From contig JACKJE010000011.1 of assembly GCA_020638135.1 (NCBI GenBank), positions 45,026 to 109,025 of the forward strand: a stretch of 64,000 bases of DNA, in the 5' to 3' direction. Positions 30,770-41,149 of this stretch are shown one piece after another; the first letter of the stretch is position 1, and each line of letters begins with the position of its first letter. The position numbers and the translations under genes are program-made. The notes under the pieces were generated by a model, which had not been told where the DNA came from, ran no database searches, and worked only from the letters and a program-made list of their open reading frames with translations. The DNA comes from Methylobacteriaceae bacterium. Its GTDB lineage: Bacteria; Pseudomonadota; Alphaproteobacteria; Rhizobiales; Beijerinckiaceae.

Positions 30770-31774
30770 TCACGACGCCAGGCGCAAGGCGCGGTCCCGC
30801 CGCGTCAGGCCATCGAACAGGCGATCGTAGGTCTCGCTCAGAACGGCGAGCGGCGCTTCCAGTCCCACGGTCTTGCGACGCACGATCGCGCGCGCGAGCA
30901 GGAATTGAAAGGCTTTTGCGCCCGACGAAATCGCGCGGCAGGCTTCGATCTCGGCGACAAATTCGTCAGCGTCGTCGAGCCAGGCGAGATGCGAACCCAT
31001 GAGTTCGAAATTGGCGCCGAGCTGGCGCAGCGAGTTGAAGGCGAACTTGTGGAAGAATTCGGGCTCGCGGGTCGACATGCGCTCGACGAGCGCGGGCAGG
31101 CGCGTCGCGAAGGCGGCGACCGGATTGCGCGCAGGCCGGCGTGCGATGTGTCGCGCCAGCAGCGCGCGCGCACAATCGCGGGCGGCCTCTTCGCCCAGCG
31201 GCGCGAAATCGGCTTTCAGGATTTCGGCGTAGGGCGGCAGCTTCAATCGACCGGCGTCGGCGCCGAAGGCCAGTATGCCGTCATAGTCCGTCCCTTCCGC
31301 ACGAAAATAGGCTTCGTTGTGGAAATAGTCGATCACGCGGTCCGCCGGATCGATCCGGTTGACGCCGATCGTCGTCTTCGAGCTTTCGATTCCATAGGAG
31401 ACGCCGCGCGTATCGGGCAGGTGGAAAGCGTCGACCTCGATCAGAACCAACCTGCCGCGCGCGCATTGTTCGGCCAGATGGTCCGCGAGATCGTCGTAGA
31501 TCGACAATTCGCGGACGGAAAAACCGTACAGCGCCTCGATATCCTCGAGCGGCGGCTTGAAGAAGGTGAACTGGTCGCCCTCGAAATCGAGCGTCGCCGT
31601 AAAGGCCAACATGGCCTCCGGCTTCAGGCCTCGCGCGTGAATCGCCTCGATCCACAGGTCGGCGTAGCAATTCGTCTGCGGCCAGTCGCGCGCCGTATCA
31701 TGCAACCCGCTCGCGACATAAGCGGTGGGATCAGCCTTCGGCGCGAAGGCGCTCTCAGAGGGAGAGCGCATCAC
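30770..31774 (-). CDS. DUF1839 family protein
   Basis: The product of about 334 residues from ATG 31774 contains [60 protein letters not shown] and [23 protein letters not shown], which match the DUF1839 pattern. Its biochemical function is not established. The Cys/Asp/His content of the first third ([16 protein letters not shown]) hints at an enzyme, but I cannot name a catalytic set. Its start lies inside the 3' end of the amino acid:[carrier protein] ligase gene (20-base overlap), so the two are likely co-translated and work in one pathway. Confidence 0.85.
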   Translation of the reverse strand: MMRSPSESAFAPKADPTAYVASGLHDTARDWPQTNCYADLWIEAIHARGLKPEAMLAFTATLDFEGDQFTFFKPPLEDIEALYGFSVRELSIYDDLADHLAEQCARGRLVLIEVDAFHLPDTRGVSYGIESSKTTIGVNRIDPADRVIDYFHNEAYFRAEGTDYDGILAFGADAGRLKLPPYAEILKADFAPLGEEAARDCARALLARHIARRPARNPVAAFATRLPALVERMSTREPEFFHKFAFNSLRQLGANFELMGSHLAWLDDADEFVAEIEACRAISSGAKAFQFLLARAIVRRKTVGLEAPLAVLSETYDRLFDGLTRRDRALRLAS

Positions 31775-32666
31775 GCACCTCGGCGGGCCATTTGTCGACA
31801 TCGAGCCCATGATGGCGGAACAACGCGATCGCGACACGCTCCATGCCGAATCCGACGCAGGCGGTATGCGCGGTTTCCCCCGCGGCCGTGCGAATATTCC
31901 AGGTCGTGCCGAAATGGTCCTGGTGGTAGTTGAAGCTGAGGCAGGCGGTCGGGTTCTCTTCGCTGTTGACGGGCACCAGCAACTCGAATTTCAGACCGAG
32001 GTCGCGCTGGCTCGAGGCCATGACGCGGCCGGCGCGGCCGAAGAACGGATCGTTGGCGACGTCGACATGGAAGGGCAGGCCGAGCCTGGCGATCAGCGCC
32101 TGTCCGCGCTCCAGCCAGTTCTGGCGGAAGGCGACGACCTGGTCGGGCGTTCCGATGCGCACATATTCCCGCATGCGGAACATCTGCTGGCGCGTCGGCT
32201 CCTTGGAAGGTTCGTGCCGGAAGCAATAGGAATTGAGATCGAAGATCAGGCCGTCCTCGGGCAGCGGTCCGCGCTTGGCCGCCGTCGGATAGAGCGGATA
32301 GCAGGCGGCGGGCGTCAGGACGATGTCGGTCATCTCCTGCTTGTCCCACCACGGCTGGCCCTCGGCGAGACGGTCGAGCAGCGCCGCATGATCCTTGTCG
32401 CTGCCGCCGAACGAATGGATGGTGCCGGCGAGTTGCGGAAAGCTCTTCAGATAGCCGCTCTTCTCGAACAGGACGCGGTTCATGCCCGGCGGAAACCGCA
32501 GCACCTCGGCCTTCTGGTCGGCGCCGGTTCGCGAGATCAGGCGATCGAAACCGTCGATCACCTGTTCGAACAGGCCCGACCGGCCATAAAGGCCATCGAT
32601 GCCGGTTTCGACAAGAAGCCCACGATGAATGAGCTTGTCGAGCAGGGTCGGGCAGGCCTCACACAT
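31755..32666 (-). CDS. amino acid:[carrier protein] ligase (class II aaRS-like)
   Basis: The 303-residue protein is a truncated seryl-tRNA-synthetase-like catalytic domain with no tRNA-binding coiled coil. Motif 2 is [21 protein letters not shown] and motif 3 is [12 protein letters not shown]. Cys122, Glu167 and Cys270 have exactly the spacing (45 and 103) of the zinc ligands I recall for the Bradyrhizobium enzyme (Cys131, Glu176, Cys279). That enzyme activates glycine or alanine with ATP and loads it onto the phosphopantetheine arm of a small carrier protein. The gene begins two bases after the dehydrogenase stop, and the carrier-protein gene is the first of the operon, so enzyme and substrate are encoded together. 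Amino acid specificity cannot be read here. Confidence 0.92.
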   Translation of the reverse strand: MCEACPTLLDKLIHRGLLVETGIDGLYGRSGLFEQVIDGFDRLISRTGADQKAEVLRFPPGMNRVLFEKSGYLKSFPQLAGTIHSFGGSDKDHAALLDRLAEGQPWWDKQEMTDIVLTPAACYPLYPTAAKRGPLPEDGLIFDLNSYCFRHEPSKEPTRQQMFRMREYVRIGTPDQVVAFRQNWLERGQALIARLGLPFHVDVANDPFFGRAGRVMASSQRDLGLKFELLVPVNSEENPTACLSFNYHQDHFGTTWNIRTAAGETAHTACVGFGMERVAIALFRHHGLDVDKWPAEVRDALSL

Positions 32667-32668
32667 GG

Positions 32669-33826
32669 TCAGGCCGCCAGCGACGGGTCGAGGCGATGCA
32701 TCAGCAAGAGGTTCGCGACATTGCCGAAGATGCGGTCGTTCGAGATCATGATCTGCGCCGACAGGGCGTCGCGCATGTGCCGTCCCACGCTGTAGGGCGT
32801 GTTGTTGCGGTAGCCATTGATGCCGGTGATCAGCAGCGCGTGGTTGATGATGTCCACTACCATGCGCGAGGCGCCGATCTTGATGTTGTTCATCGCTACG
32901 ATGAAACCGACCGAACCCAGGTCGTCGTCGTTCGTTTTCGCCATGGCGAAACGCGATAGACCAGCGATCGTGTTCGAGCGCATCAACTGCAGCATGTTGG
33001 CGGCCTCCGCCACGCGCAGCGCTCCGGGCGGCGTCTGGCCGGGGTTGCGCCGGGCTTCCGCGCGCACGAAGGACTGGGCGCGCGATACTGCGCTCGATGC
33101 GATGCCGTACCACACCGCGCTCCACAGGATGTGGCAGACCGCCAACATCGACTTGGCGGCGATTTCGCCGAAATCGTTCGGCAGAATCTGCGCCACGTCG
33201 CCTTCGGCGGAGAACTTGAAATTGTCCGAGCACGTGCCGCGCATGCCCAGCGCGTCCCACGCGCCGGTCAGTTCGAGCTTGTACTGATCCTTCGTCAGCA
33301 CGGCCATCACCTGGTCCGAGGCAGGCGCGTCCGGCGCGCTGCGGGCGGTAATCAGGATGGCGTCCGCGTCGCGGCCATACGAAATGACCGTGCCGTCCTT
33401 GACCAGCGAGAAACGGTCGCCCTGGCGTTCGACGGCGCAGATGCTGTTGCGCAGATTGCCGCCAACACCGCCTTCCGTCGTGGCGGAGGCGACCAGCAGC
33501 TGCTCGCGGCTGATCCGGCGCATGAAGTCCTGATGCCATTCGGCCTTGTCGCCGTGACTGATCACGCTCGACACCTTGATCTGGTGCATCGCGTAGGTCA
33601 TGCCCGCGGACGCGCAGGCCTGCGAGATGATCGAGACCACCTCGGCGATCTCAGAAAGATCGGCGCCTTCGCCGCCGAACTCGCGCGGAATGTAGGCCGA
33701 GAGGAGGCGCGCCTCCTTCATGGCGCGTACGGCCTCGGTGGGGAAGCGGCCTTCCTTGTCGACGTGATCGCTGTATTGCGCAGCGACGGCGCCGACGAGC
33801 TGCGCGCGGGCGACGAGCGAGCTCAT
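32669..33826 (-). CDS. acyl-CoA dehydrogenase-like flavoprotein
   Basis: The 385-residue protein follows the acyl-CoA dehydrogenase layout: helical N-terminal domain ([27 protein letters not shown]), middle beta domain ([34 protein letters not shown]) and C-terminal helical domain ([15 protein letters not shown], ...[19 protein letters not shown]). In the usual position of the catalytic Glu (motif EGT) it reads [11 protein letters not shown], so the canonical base seems to be missing. It overlaps the carrier-protein gene by four bases and precedes the aminoacyl ligase by two. A substrate bound to the carrier protein, by analogy with prolyl-carrier-protein dehydrogenases, is an attractive inference. 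It could instead be a flavin monooxygenase-type relative. Confidence 0.87.
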   Translation of the reverse strand: MSSLVARAQLVGAVAAQYSDHVDKEGRFPTEAVRAMKEARLLSAYIPREFGGEGADLSEIAEVVSIISQACASAGMTYAMHQIKVSSVISHGDKAEWHQDFMRRISREQLLVASATTEGGVGGNLRNSICAVERQGDRFSLVKDGTVISYGRDADAILITARSAPDAPASDQVMAVLTKDQYKLELTGAWDALGMRGTCSDNFKFSAEGDVAQILPNDFGEIAAKSMLAVCHILWSAVWYGIASSAVSRAQSFVRAEARRNPGQTPPGALRVAEAANMLQLMRSNTIAGLSRFAMAKTNDDDLGSVGFIVAMNNIKIGASRMVVDIINHALLITGINGYRNNTPYSVGRHMRDALSAQIMISNDRIFGNVANLLLMHRLDPSLAA

Positions 33827-34074
33827 GACGCAATCGCCTGCGGACGAAGTTCCTGGATGCAGGCTGCAATCGATTCCATCGTTGCGAAGCTACGGCGATT
33901 GAGCATGCGCTCGGGAAATTCGATGTCGAAGGATTCCTCGAGCGCGAGCATCAGTTGCACGGCGGCGAAGGAGGTGAGGCCCGCGGCGTAGAGGTCCTGA
34001 CCAGCAGCCAGCGTTTCCGCCTTCACGGGCAGTCGCGCGTGCTTGTCGATCAATTGTCGAATGGTATCCAGCAT
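33823..34074 (-). CDS. small acyl/aminoacyl carrier protein
   Basis: The 83-residue acidic helical protein has the phosphopantetheine attachment Ser35 in AGLTSFAAVQLMLALEE, with a following helix FDIEFPERML. The usual Asp before the Ser (DSL) is replaced by Thr (LTS), as in several carrier proteins that serve aminoacyl ligases. ATG 34074 has GGAGG nine bases upstream. It is the first gene of the operon and overlaps the dehydrogenase (ATGA). It is the predicted acceptor for the amino acid loaded by the ligase encoded two genes downstream. A phosphopantetheinyl transferase is not encoded in the window. Confidence 0.9.
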   Translation of the reverse strand: MLDTIRQLIDKHARLPVKAETLAAGQDLYAAGLTSFAAVQLMLALEESFDIEFPERMLNRRSFATMESIAACIQELRPQAIAS

Positions 34075-34353
34075 TGATTTTCGCCTCCGGGTCGCACTGT
34101 CCGGCCTCCCGGACGATGTACGTGTGACGCGAACCTAGGTCTGCCCAGTTAAATCGCGACTAAATATGCGTGATCGCAATGGAAATGCCGTGACAAGGTG
34201 AATTTTCGTAAACTTCGAAAATCCTTGTTTGTCCCGGAATTTCGGTCGTTTTCGTTCAAAACGGAGCGAGGATGTAGGCCTCGCGCGTGGTTAAAAATTT
34301 ACAAACGGCGCTGCGACTGCAATACAGCTCTTGCTCAGATCTGAAATCGACCG
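34075..34353. promoter_or_regulatory. divergent control region of the carrier-protein operon and dusA
   Basis: This 279-base stretch is visibly less GC-rich than its surroundings (for example GTTAAAAATTTACAAAC and TAAACTTCGAAAATCC). It must hold the promoters for the six-gene minus-strand operon and probably dusA. I cannot pick -35/-10 boxes with confidence and see no clear operator palindrome. Confidence 0.45.
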
Positions 34354-35379
34354 ATGTCGAAACCGCATATATCTCCGCCTGCGACCGGCGCCGCCTCGCC
34401 CTGGCGGTTTTCCGTCGCGCCCATGATGGATTGGACGGACCGGCATTGCCGGTTCTTCCATCGCCTCATGACGCGCCACGCGCTGCTCTATACGGAGATG
34501 GTGACGTCGGCGGCGGTCATTCACGGCCAGCGCGACCGCCTGATCGGCTTCGACCCGGCGGAACAGCCGGTCGCCGTGCAACTCGGCGGCGCCGATCCGC
34601 GCGAACTCGGCGAAGCCGCCCGCATATGCGCGGATTTCGGCTATTGCGAGATCAACCTCAATGTCGGCTGCCCGTCGGACCGTGTTCAGGACGGCCGCTT
34701 CGGCGCCTGCCTGATGCATGAGCCCGGCCTCGTAGCCGATTGCGTGGCGGCGATGAAGCGCGCGGTCGACATTCCGGTGACGGTCAAATGCCGGATCGGC
34801 GTCGACGATCAGGACCCGCGCCGCGCCCTGTTCGATCTGGCGATGCGCGTCGTCAGCGAGGGCGCCGACGCGATCATTGTCCATGCGCGCAAAGCCTGGC
34901 TGCAGGGACTTTCGCCGCGTGAAAATCGCGATGTGCCGCCGCTCGACTATCCGCTCGTCTATGCGTTGAAGCAGGCGATGCCGACGACGCCGGTCGCGAT
35001 CAACGGCGGCATCCAGTCGATCGCCGAAGCGCAGGCGCATCTTGCGCATGTCGATGGCGTTATGCTCGGCCGCGCCGCCTATCACCTTCCCGAAGTCCTG
35101 CTGTCCGTCGATCCCGAACTGTTCGGCGCGCCGGCGCCGGTCGCGGACGCGCATGCGGCGGTCGAATCCTTTATTCCCTATATCGAGGCGCGCCTCGCCG
35201 AAGGTGTACGGCTCTCGTCCATGACGCGCCATCTGCTCGGCCTGTTCGCGGGCCGGCCCGGCGCGCGCGCCTTCCGCCGGCATCTGGCGATTGAGGCGGT
35301 CAAGCCCGGCGCCGGCGTCGACGTTCTGCGCGACGCGATCGCGCATGTCGACCGTGCGGCCAAGGCGCGCGCCGCGTGA
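34354..35379 (+). CDS. dusA: tRNA-dihydrouridine synthase DusA
   Basis: The 341-residue protein has the flavin-binding TIM-barrel motifs of Dus enzymes: FSVAPMMDWTDRHCRFF, YTEMVTSAAVIHG, VAVQLGGADP, the catalytic Cys in NLNVGCPSDRVQDGRFGACLM, VTVKCRIGVDD and VHARKAWLQGLSPRENR. The last is specific to the DusA group, which reduces U20/U20a in tRNA. ATG 34354 matches the family start. The stop overlaps the next gene's GTG by three bases. Confidence 0.95.
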   Translation: MSKPHISPPATGAASPWRFSVAPMMDWTDRHCRFFHRLMTRHALLYTEMVTSAAVIHGQRDRLIGFDPAEQPVAVQLGGADPRELGEAARICADFGYCEINLNVGCPSDRVQDGRFGACLMHEPGLVADCVAAMKRAVDIPVTVKCRIGVDDQDPRRALFDLAMRVVSEGADAIIVHARKAWLQGLSPRENRDVPPLDYPLVYALKQAMPTTPVAINGGIQSIAEAQAHLAHVDGVMLGRAAYHLPEVLLSVDPELFGAPAPVADAHAAVESFIPYIEARLAEGVRLSSMTRHLLGLFAGRPGARAFRRHLAIEAVKPGAGVDVLRDAIAHVDRAAKARAA

Positions 35380-36215
35380 GCCTCTCGACGCTTCTACATT
35401 CGGACTTGGTCTGGCTTGCGCCGGCGCTCGCGCTTGCCGGCGTCGCGACTGGCGTTCTCGCCGGCCTGTTCGGCGTCGGCGGTGGCGCCATCATCGTTCC
35501 CGTTCTCTATCAGACGTTGCGCTTCACCGGCGTCGCCGACGAGATCGCCATGCCCGTCTCGGTCGGCACCTCGCTTGCTGTCATCGTCCCGACCTCCATT
35601 GCTTCCGCGCGCACGCATTTTGAGAAGGGCGCGGTCGACATGGCGACGATCAGGCGATGGGCGATCCCCGTCATCCTGGGCGTCGCGCTCGGCGCGGCCA
35701 TCGCGCGCAACGCGCCGGCCGCCCTTTTCAAGATCGTCTTCGTCGGCATTTCGATTTTCACCGCCGTGCGCATGCTCGGCGGCTACACCGACTGGAAGCT
35801 TGGCGAAACGCCGCCCAAGGGACCGCTGTCCTGGACGGTCGGCGGCGCCATCGGTCTCCTCTCGGCGCTGATGGGCGTCGGCGGCGGCCAGCTGGTCAAT
35901 CTCTACATGTCGCTCTATGGCGCGCCGATCCATCTCGCGGTCGGCACAGCGGCAGGCGTCGGCGCGCTCGTCTCGGCGCCCGGCGCGATCGGCTATGCGC
36001 TGGCGGGTCTCGGCAAGGACGGCATGCCGCCGGGCTCGATCGGTTTCGTGTCGCTCGTCGGCTTCGCCTTCATCGCGCCCATGGCGGCGTTGGCCGCGCC
36101 CTACGGCGCGCGGCTCGCGCACAAATGGTCGAAGCGCAGGCTCGAGCTCGCCTTCGGCTTCTTCCTGCTGGTCGTCATCGCGCGGTTTCTTGCGAGCCTG
36201 ATTTTTCGCGTCTGA
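35376..36215 (+). CDS. TauE/SafE (TSUP) family anion exporter
   Basis: The 279-residue membrane protein has two copies of the TSUP repeat: GVLAGLFGVGGGAIIVPVLY in the first half and GLLSALMGVGGGQLVNLYM in the second, with the conserved VGTSLAVIVPTS and VGTAAGVGAL. About eight helices are predicted. Family members export sulfite, sulfoacetate or other small anions, or are of unknown substrate. GTG 35376 overlaps the dusA stop, so it is coupled to dusA. Its 3' end overlaps the convergent DUF1289 gene by 41 bases. Confidence 0.9.
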   Translation: MSLSTLLHSDLVWLAPALALAGVATGVLAGLFGVGGGAIIVPVLYQTLRFTGVADEIAMPVSVGTSLAVIVPTSIASARTHFEKGAVDMATIRRWAIPVILGVALGAAIARNAPAALFKIVFVGISIFTAVRMLGGYTDWKLGETPPKGPLSWTVGGAIGLLSALMGVGGGQLVNLYMSLYGAPIHLAVGTAAGVGALVSAPGAIGYALAGLGKDGMPPGSIGFVSLVGFAFIAPMAALAAPYGARLAHKWSKRRLELAFGFFLLVVIARFLASLIFRV

Positions 36216-36399
36216 GCCTCGCCATGCGCTCCGGCAACAGGTCGCGGATCCCAGCACGTTCGGCGTCGTTCATCGAACCCCAATTGGCGATTTCCGACAG
36301 CGTGCGCCCGCACCCCGTGCACAGTCCGGTCGCATCGTCCATGCGACAGACGCCGTTGCATGGCGATTGCGTGGCCCGCGGCCGAGCCACGCCGCTCAT
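36175..36399 (-). CDS. DUF1289 domain protein (small Cys-rich)
   Basis: The 74-residue product contains the DUF1289 pattern [29 protein letters not shown], with four Cys in a C-x3-C-x8-C-x2-C arrangement that probably binds a metal or Fe-S cluster. The start ATG overlaps the cobS stop by four bases (ATGA), so it is translated with cobS. Function is unknown. The 3' end overlaps the TSUP gene by 41 bases. Confidence 0.88.
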   Translation of the reverse strand: MSGVARPRATQSPCNGVCRMDDATGLCTGCGRTLSEIANWGSMNDAERAGIRDLLPERMARLRREKSGSQETAR

Positions 36400-37160
36400 G
36401 CTGCGACTGCCGCGGACATGACCACAAGATAGCCGATTTCGGCGAGCTGCTGCGCCGCGCCGGCGACATCGCCTGTCTGCCCGCCGATCTTCTGCCGCGC
36501 GCGCGATGTTACGAAGAAGGCTGCGCCCGCCGCCACGATCGCCGCAAAGACGGTCGCGCCGGCGCCCGCGCCGCCGAGCAGGGGCAGGGCCGCGCAAAGT
36601 ATCGCGCCGACGATTGCCACACGCAGCGCATCGCTGTCCGGCGCGCCGGCGGCATGGCCAGCGCCCTCCGCGCGCACTGGCGGCAGCAGCGCCAGTGGCG
36701 TCAGGGAGCCGACGCGCGATATGACGGCGCCCGCCAGAAGCGCAAGACAGGCGAGGAATGTCGATGTCTGCGCCAACGCCGCGAGCGCGCCCGCGCGCAA
36801 AGCGACAGAGAAGATGAGCGCGAGCGTGCCGAACGTGCCGTTGCGGCTGTCCCGCATGATCTCGAGCCGGCGTTCGGGCGTCGCCGCCGACAAAGCATCC
36901 GCGCAATCGGCGAGCCCGTCCTCGTGCAAGGCGCCGGTGACGGCCGCCAGAACAGCCAGCGCGACCAGCGCCGCCATCAAAGGCGAGAGACCGACGGCGC
37001 GGCCGAGCGCCAGCGCCAGCATGGCAGGCGCGGCGATCGCCAGCGCTGCGGCGGGCAGGGCGCGGATGGCCGTGCGGAATTCGGGCAGGCGAGCGCCGGT
37101 CCCGGCGGGAAACCGCGACCAGAAGGACAGGCAGGAACGGAAGTCGGCGCTGTAGCTCAT
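36396..37160 (-). CDS. cobS: adenosylcobinamide-GDP ribazoletransferase (cobalamin synthase)
   Basis: From ATG 37160 ([20 protein letters not shown]) the 254-residue membrane protein shows the CobS/CobV hallmarks: [14 protein letters not shown] (the acidic HEDGLAD(C) motif), [14 protein letters not shown] and [12 protein letters not shown]. It joins alpha-ribazole to adenosylcobinamide-GDP in the inner membrane, the last step of B12 assembly. It is divergent from cobT, whose product makes the alpha-ribazole phosphate. Confidence 0.94.
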   Translation of the reverse strand: MSYSADFRSCLSFWSRFPAGTGARLPEFRTAIRALPAAALAIAAPAMLALALGRAVGLSPLMAALVALAVLAAVTGALHEDGLADCADALSAATPERRLEIMRDSRNGTFGTLALIFSVALRAGALAALAQTSTFLACLALLAGAVISRVGSLTPLALLPPVRAEGAGHAAGAPDSDALRVAIVGAILCAALPLLGGAGAGATVFAAIVAAGAAFFVTSRARQKIGGQTGDVAGAAQQLAEIGYLVVMSAAVAA

Positions 37161-37279
37161 GGCCCTCACATGCCCCTTGTTGGCCTGTTCGACAAGTCTG
37201 CCGGTTCGATAGCGTCTGGCGCTTTCCAATCGCCGCTTGGCCGTCTATTCAACGCGCGCCCGCAGGATTGGGATAGAAG

Positions 37280-38296
37280 ATGAGCATCTCCGGCAAGCCT
37301 TTCGACGATTTTCGCAATCTCCTGGACGTGATGCCCGAGGCCTCCGAACAGGCCGTTGCGGCCGTGCGCTCCCGCGACGCGCAGCTGACCAAGCCGCCGG
37401 GCTCGCTTGGACGTCTCGAGGAGATCGTCGAATGGCTCGCCGCCTGGCAGGCCAAGACGCCGCCGACCGTCGAGCGGCCGACCGTTGTCGTTTTCGCCGG
37501 CAATCACGGGGTCGTCGCGCAGGGCGTCTCGCCCTATCCGCGCGAGGTGACCAAGCAGATGGTCGCCAATTTCGGCGCAGGCGGGGCGGCCGTGAACCAG
37601 ATTTGCGGGACTTTCGGCGCGGGCCTCAAGGTGTTCGAAATGGCGCTCGAAATCCCGACCAAGGACATCACGCAGGATGCGGCCATGTCCGAGGCCGAAT
37701 GCGCTGCGACCATGGCCTTCGGCATGGAGGCGATCGCCGGCGCCGACCTCATCGCGCCCGGCGAAATGGGCATCGGCAACACGACGCCGGCGGCCGCCGT
37801 CTACTACGCGCTCTACGGCGGCAAGGCGTCGGACTGGGTCGGCCGCGGCACGGGCGTCGACGACGCAGGCCTCGCGCGCAAGATCGACGCGGTGGAGCGC
37901 GCTGTCGCCCTGCATCGCGATCATCTCGCCGATCCCTTCGAAATCCTGCGTCGTCTCGGCGGGCGCGAACTGGCGGCCATCGCCGGCGCGATTCTCGCCG
38001 CGCGCATCGAGCGCGTGCCTGTCGTGCTCGATGGCTATGTCGTCGGCGCGGCGGCGGCCGTGCTGCATGCGCTCGACCGCAGCGCGCTCGATCATTGCAT
38101 CGCCGGCCATCTCTCGGCCGAGGGCGCGCACGCCGATGTGCTGCGCCGGCTCGGCAAGAAGCCTTTGCTCGATCTCGGCATGCGACTCGGCGAAGGTTCG
38201 GGGGCCGCGTTGTCGATCGGCATTATCCAGGCCGCGCTCGCCTGCTGGAAGGGCATGGCGACCTTCGACAGCGCGGGGGTGAGCGACAGAGGCTGA
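37280..38296 (+). CDS. cobT: nicotinate-nucleotide:dimethylbenzimidazole phosphoribosyltransferase
   Basis: The 338-residue enzyme has KPPGSLGRLEEIVEWLAAWQ at the start, VFAGNHGVVAQGVSPYP, GEMGIGNTTPAAAVYYAL and the C-terminal GMRLGEGSGAALSIGIIQAA, in which the Glu is the catalytic base. It transfers the ribose-phosphate of nicotinate mononucleotide to 5,6-dimethylbenzimidazole in the cytoplasm. The 119-base space to the divergent cobS contains no recognisable cobalamin riboswitch. Length and motifs are complete. Confidence 0.96.
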   Translation: MSISGKPFDDFRNLLDVMPEASEQAVAAVRSRDAQLTKPPGSLGRLEEIVEWLAAWQAKTPPTVERPTVVVFAGNHGVVAQGVSPYPREVTKQMVANFGAGGAAVNQICGTFGAGLKVFEMALEIPTKDITQDAAMSEAECAATMAFGMEAIAGADLIAPGEMGIGNTTPAAAVYYALYGGKASDWVGRGTGVDDAGLARKIDAVERAVALHRDHLADPFEILRRLGGRELAAIAGAILAARIERVPVVLDGYVVGAAAAVLHALDRSALDHCIAGHLSAEGAHADVLRRLGKKPLLDLGMRLGEGSGAALSIGIIQAALACWKGMATFDSAGVSDRG

Positions 38297-38302
38297 GCGC
38301 CG

Positions 38303-39238
38303 CTACAGCCCCTTGATGAAATCGATCAGCGCCTTGTTCACCTCGGCCGGCTTTTCCTGCTGGATCCAGTGGCCCGCGCCCTCGATGATCACCTTGGAGC
38401 GCAGGTCCGGCAGCAGCTGCTCCATCGTCTCCAGCGACTTTGCGCCGATCAGCCCGGTGATGACCGGGTCTTTAGCGCCCGCGATGAAGCACGAGGGCTG
38501 AAAGATTTTCGCGTCCTGCCAGGGCGCGCTCAGCTCCCAATTGCGGTCGATGTTGCGATACCAGTTGATGCCGCCGGCAATTCCGGTGCGCGAGAACGTC
38601 TCGATGTAATGCTGGATTTCCGCCTCGCTGATCCAGGCGGGCGCCTGCTCGGGGATTTTCGCGTCCTCCACCATGCCGCGGCCGGGCTTCAGCATCAGGC
38701 CGAGCCCCGTGCCGTAGTAGATGGCGCGCAGCGTATGGCTCCAGTCGCGCGCCATCTCCTCTTCCACCACGCCCGGCTTCTGGAAATATTGCCAGTAGAA
38801 GGTCGAGACGCCCTGCTGCTTCAGGATGTCGAGCGGCGCGGCGGGTCCGCGATTGCGCAGGGGCACCGATAGTGCGGCAACGGCGGGAAAGACGTCGGGC
38901 CGGAACATGGCCGCGCTCCAAGCGACCTGCGCGCCCCAGTCGTGCCCGACCATGATCGCCTGTTTTTCGCCCAGCGCCTCGACCAGCGCGACGACGTCGC
39001 CGACCAGATGAAAGATCGAATAAGCGCCGATGTCCTTGGGCGCGCTGGTGCCGCCATAGCCGCGCATGTCGGGCGCGACGACGTGGTAGCCGGCGGCGGC
39101 GATAGCGGGAATCTGGTGGCGCCAGGAATAGGAGAGCTCCGGCCAGCCGTGGCACAGCAGCACGAGCGGCCCCTTGCCCTGCTCGACAACCTGCATGTCG
39201 AGGCCGTTGGCCTTCACCATTCGGGTCTGCGCCGTCAT
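38303..39238 (-). CDS. epoxide hydrolase-type alpha/beta hydrolase
   Basis: The 311-residue protein from ATG 39238 has the oxyanion motif HGWPE (residues 30-34), MRGYGGT, the nucleophile Asp100 in GHDWGA, a cap region with YWQYFQ and a C-terminal catalytic His in GAGHWIQQEKP. Asp in the nucleophile elbow together with HGWP and cap tyrosines is the soluble epoxide hydrolase pattern; haloalkane dehalogenase is less likely. The ATG 12 bases upstream is an alternative. It ends seven bases from the end of cobT in convergent orientation. Confidence 0.9.
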   Translation of the reverse strand: MTAQTRMVKANGLDMQVVEQGKGPLVLLCHGWPELSYSWRHQIPAIAAAGYHVVAPDMRGYGGTSAPKDIGAYSIFHLVGDVVALVEALGEKQAIMVGHDWGAQVAWSAAMFRPDVFPAVAALSVPLRNRGPAAPLDILKQQGVSTFYWQYFQKPGVVEEEMARDWSHTLRAIYYGTGLGLMLKPGRGMVEDAKIPEQAPAWISEAEIQHYIETFSRTGIAGGINWYRNIDRNWELSAPWQDAKIFQPSCFIAGAKDPVITGLIGAKSLETMEQLLPDLRSKVIIEGAGHWIQQEKPAEVNKALIDFIKGL

Positions 39239-39321
39239 GTCGTCCTCCACGTGCGAAGTCTTCGGACTTCGATGCGCAGAGATTTGCGGGCGCGCGGCCG
39301 CGCGTCAACTCGGATCGACGA

Positions 39322-40869
<1,548 letters not shown>

Positions 40870-41038
40870 TACAACCGACCCACGCGACGACGCGACACGA
40901 CTGAGACGCTTATGTTTGCGCGACAAAACTTAACGAGTGGCTGCTCCGCACCTGTAAATTTGAATTAATTCCGTCGGGTTCCAGCAATCCTGACCTTCCG
41001 CACCGATATGTTCGGCTGGTGCGGAGCCGCACATCGCG

Positions 41039-41066
41039 GACGGCCGGGTCGGACGGGCCGGCCGTC
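41039..41066. other. GC-rich inverted repeat in the kinase / GST divergent region
   Basis: GACGGCCGG / CCGGCCGTC forms a perfect 9-bp stem with a 10-base loop in the 280-base space between the divergent sensor kinase and GST genes. No U-tract follows, so it is not a standard terminator; an operator or chance GC palindrome are both possible. The rest of the gap holds an AT-rich stretch near 40,955-40,975 and no gene that I can see. Confidence 0.3.
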
Positions 41067-41149
41067 TGTCGCTTTCAACAGATATGGGGGGGTGTTAATG
41101 CTGAAATGATGCGTGGCGGCCAGGCCTCTCGCGCCGGAGAATATGGTTA

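Noticed and set aside
37161..37279. Cobalamin riboswitch between cobS and cobT
   Set aside because: The 119-base gap is too short for a full riboswitch and shows no B12-box-like sequence.
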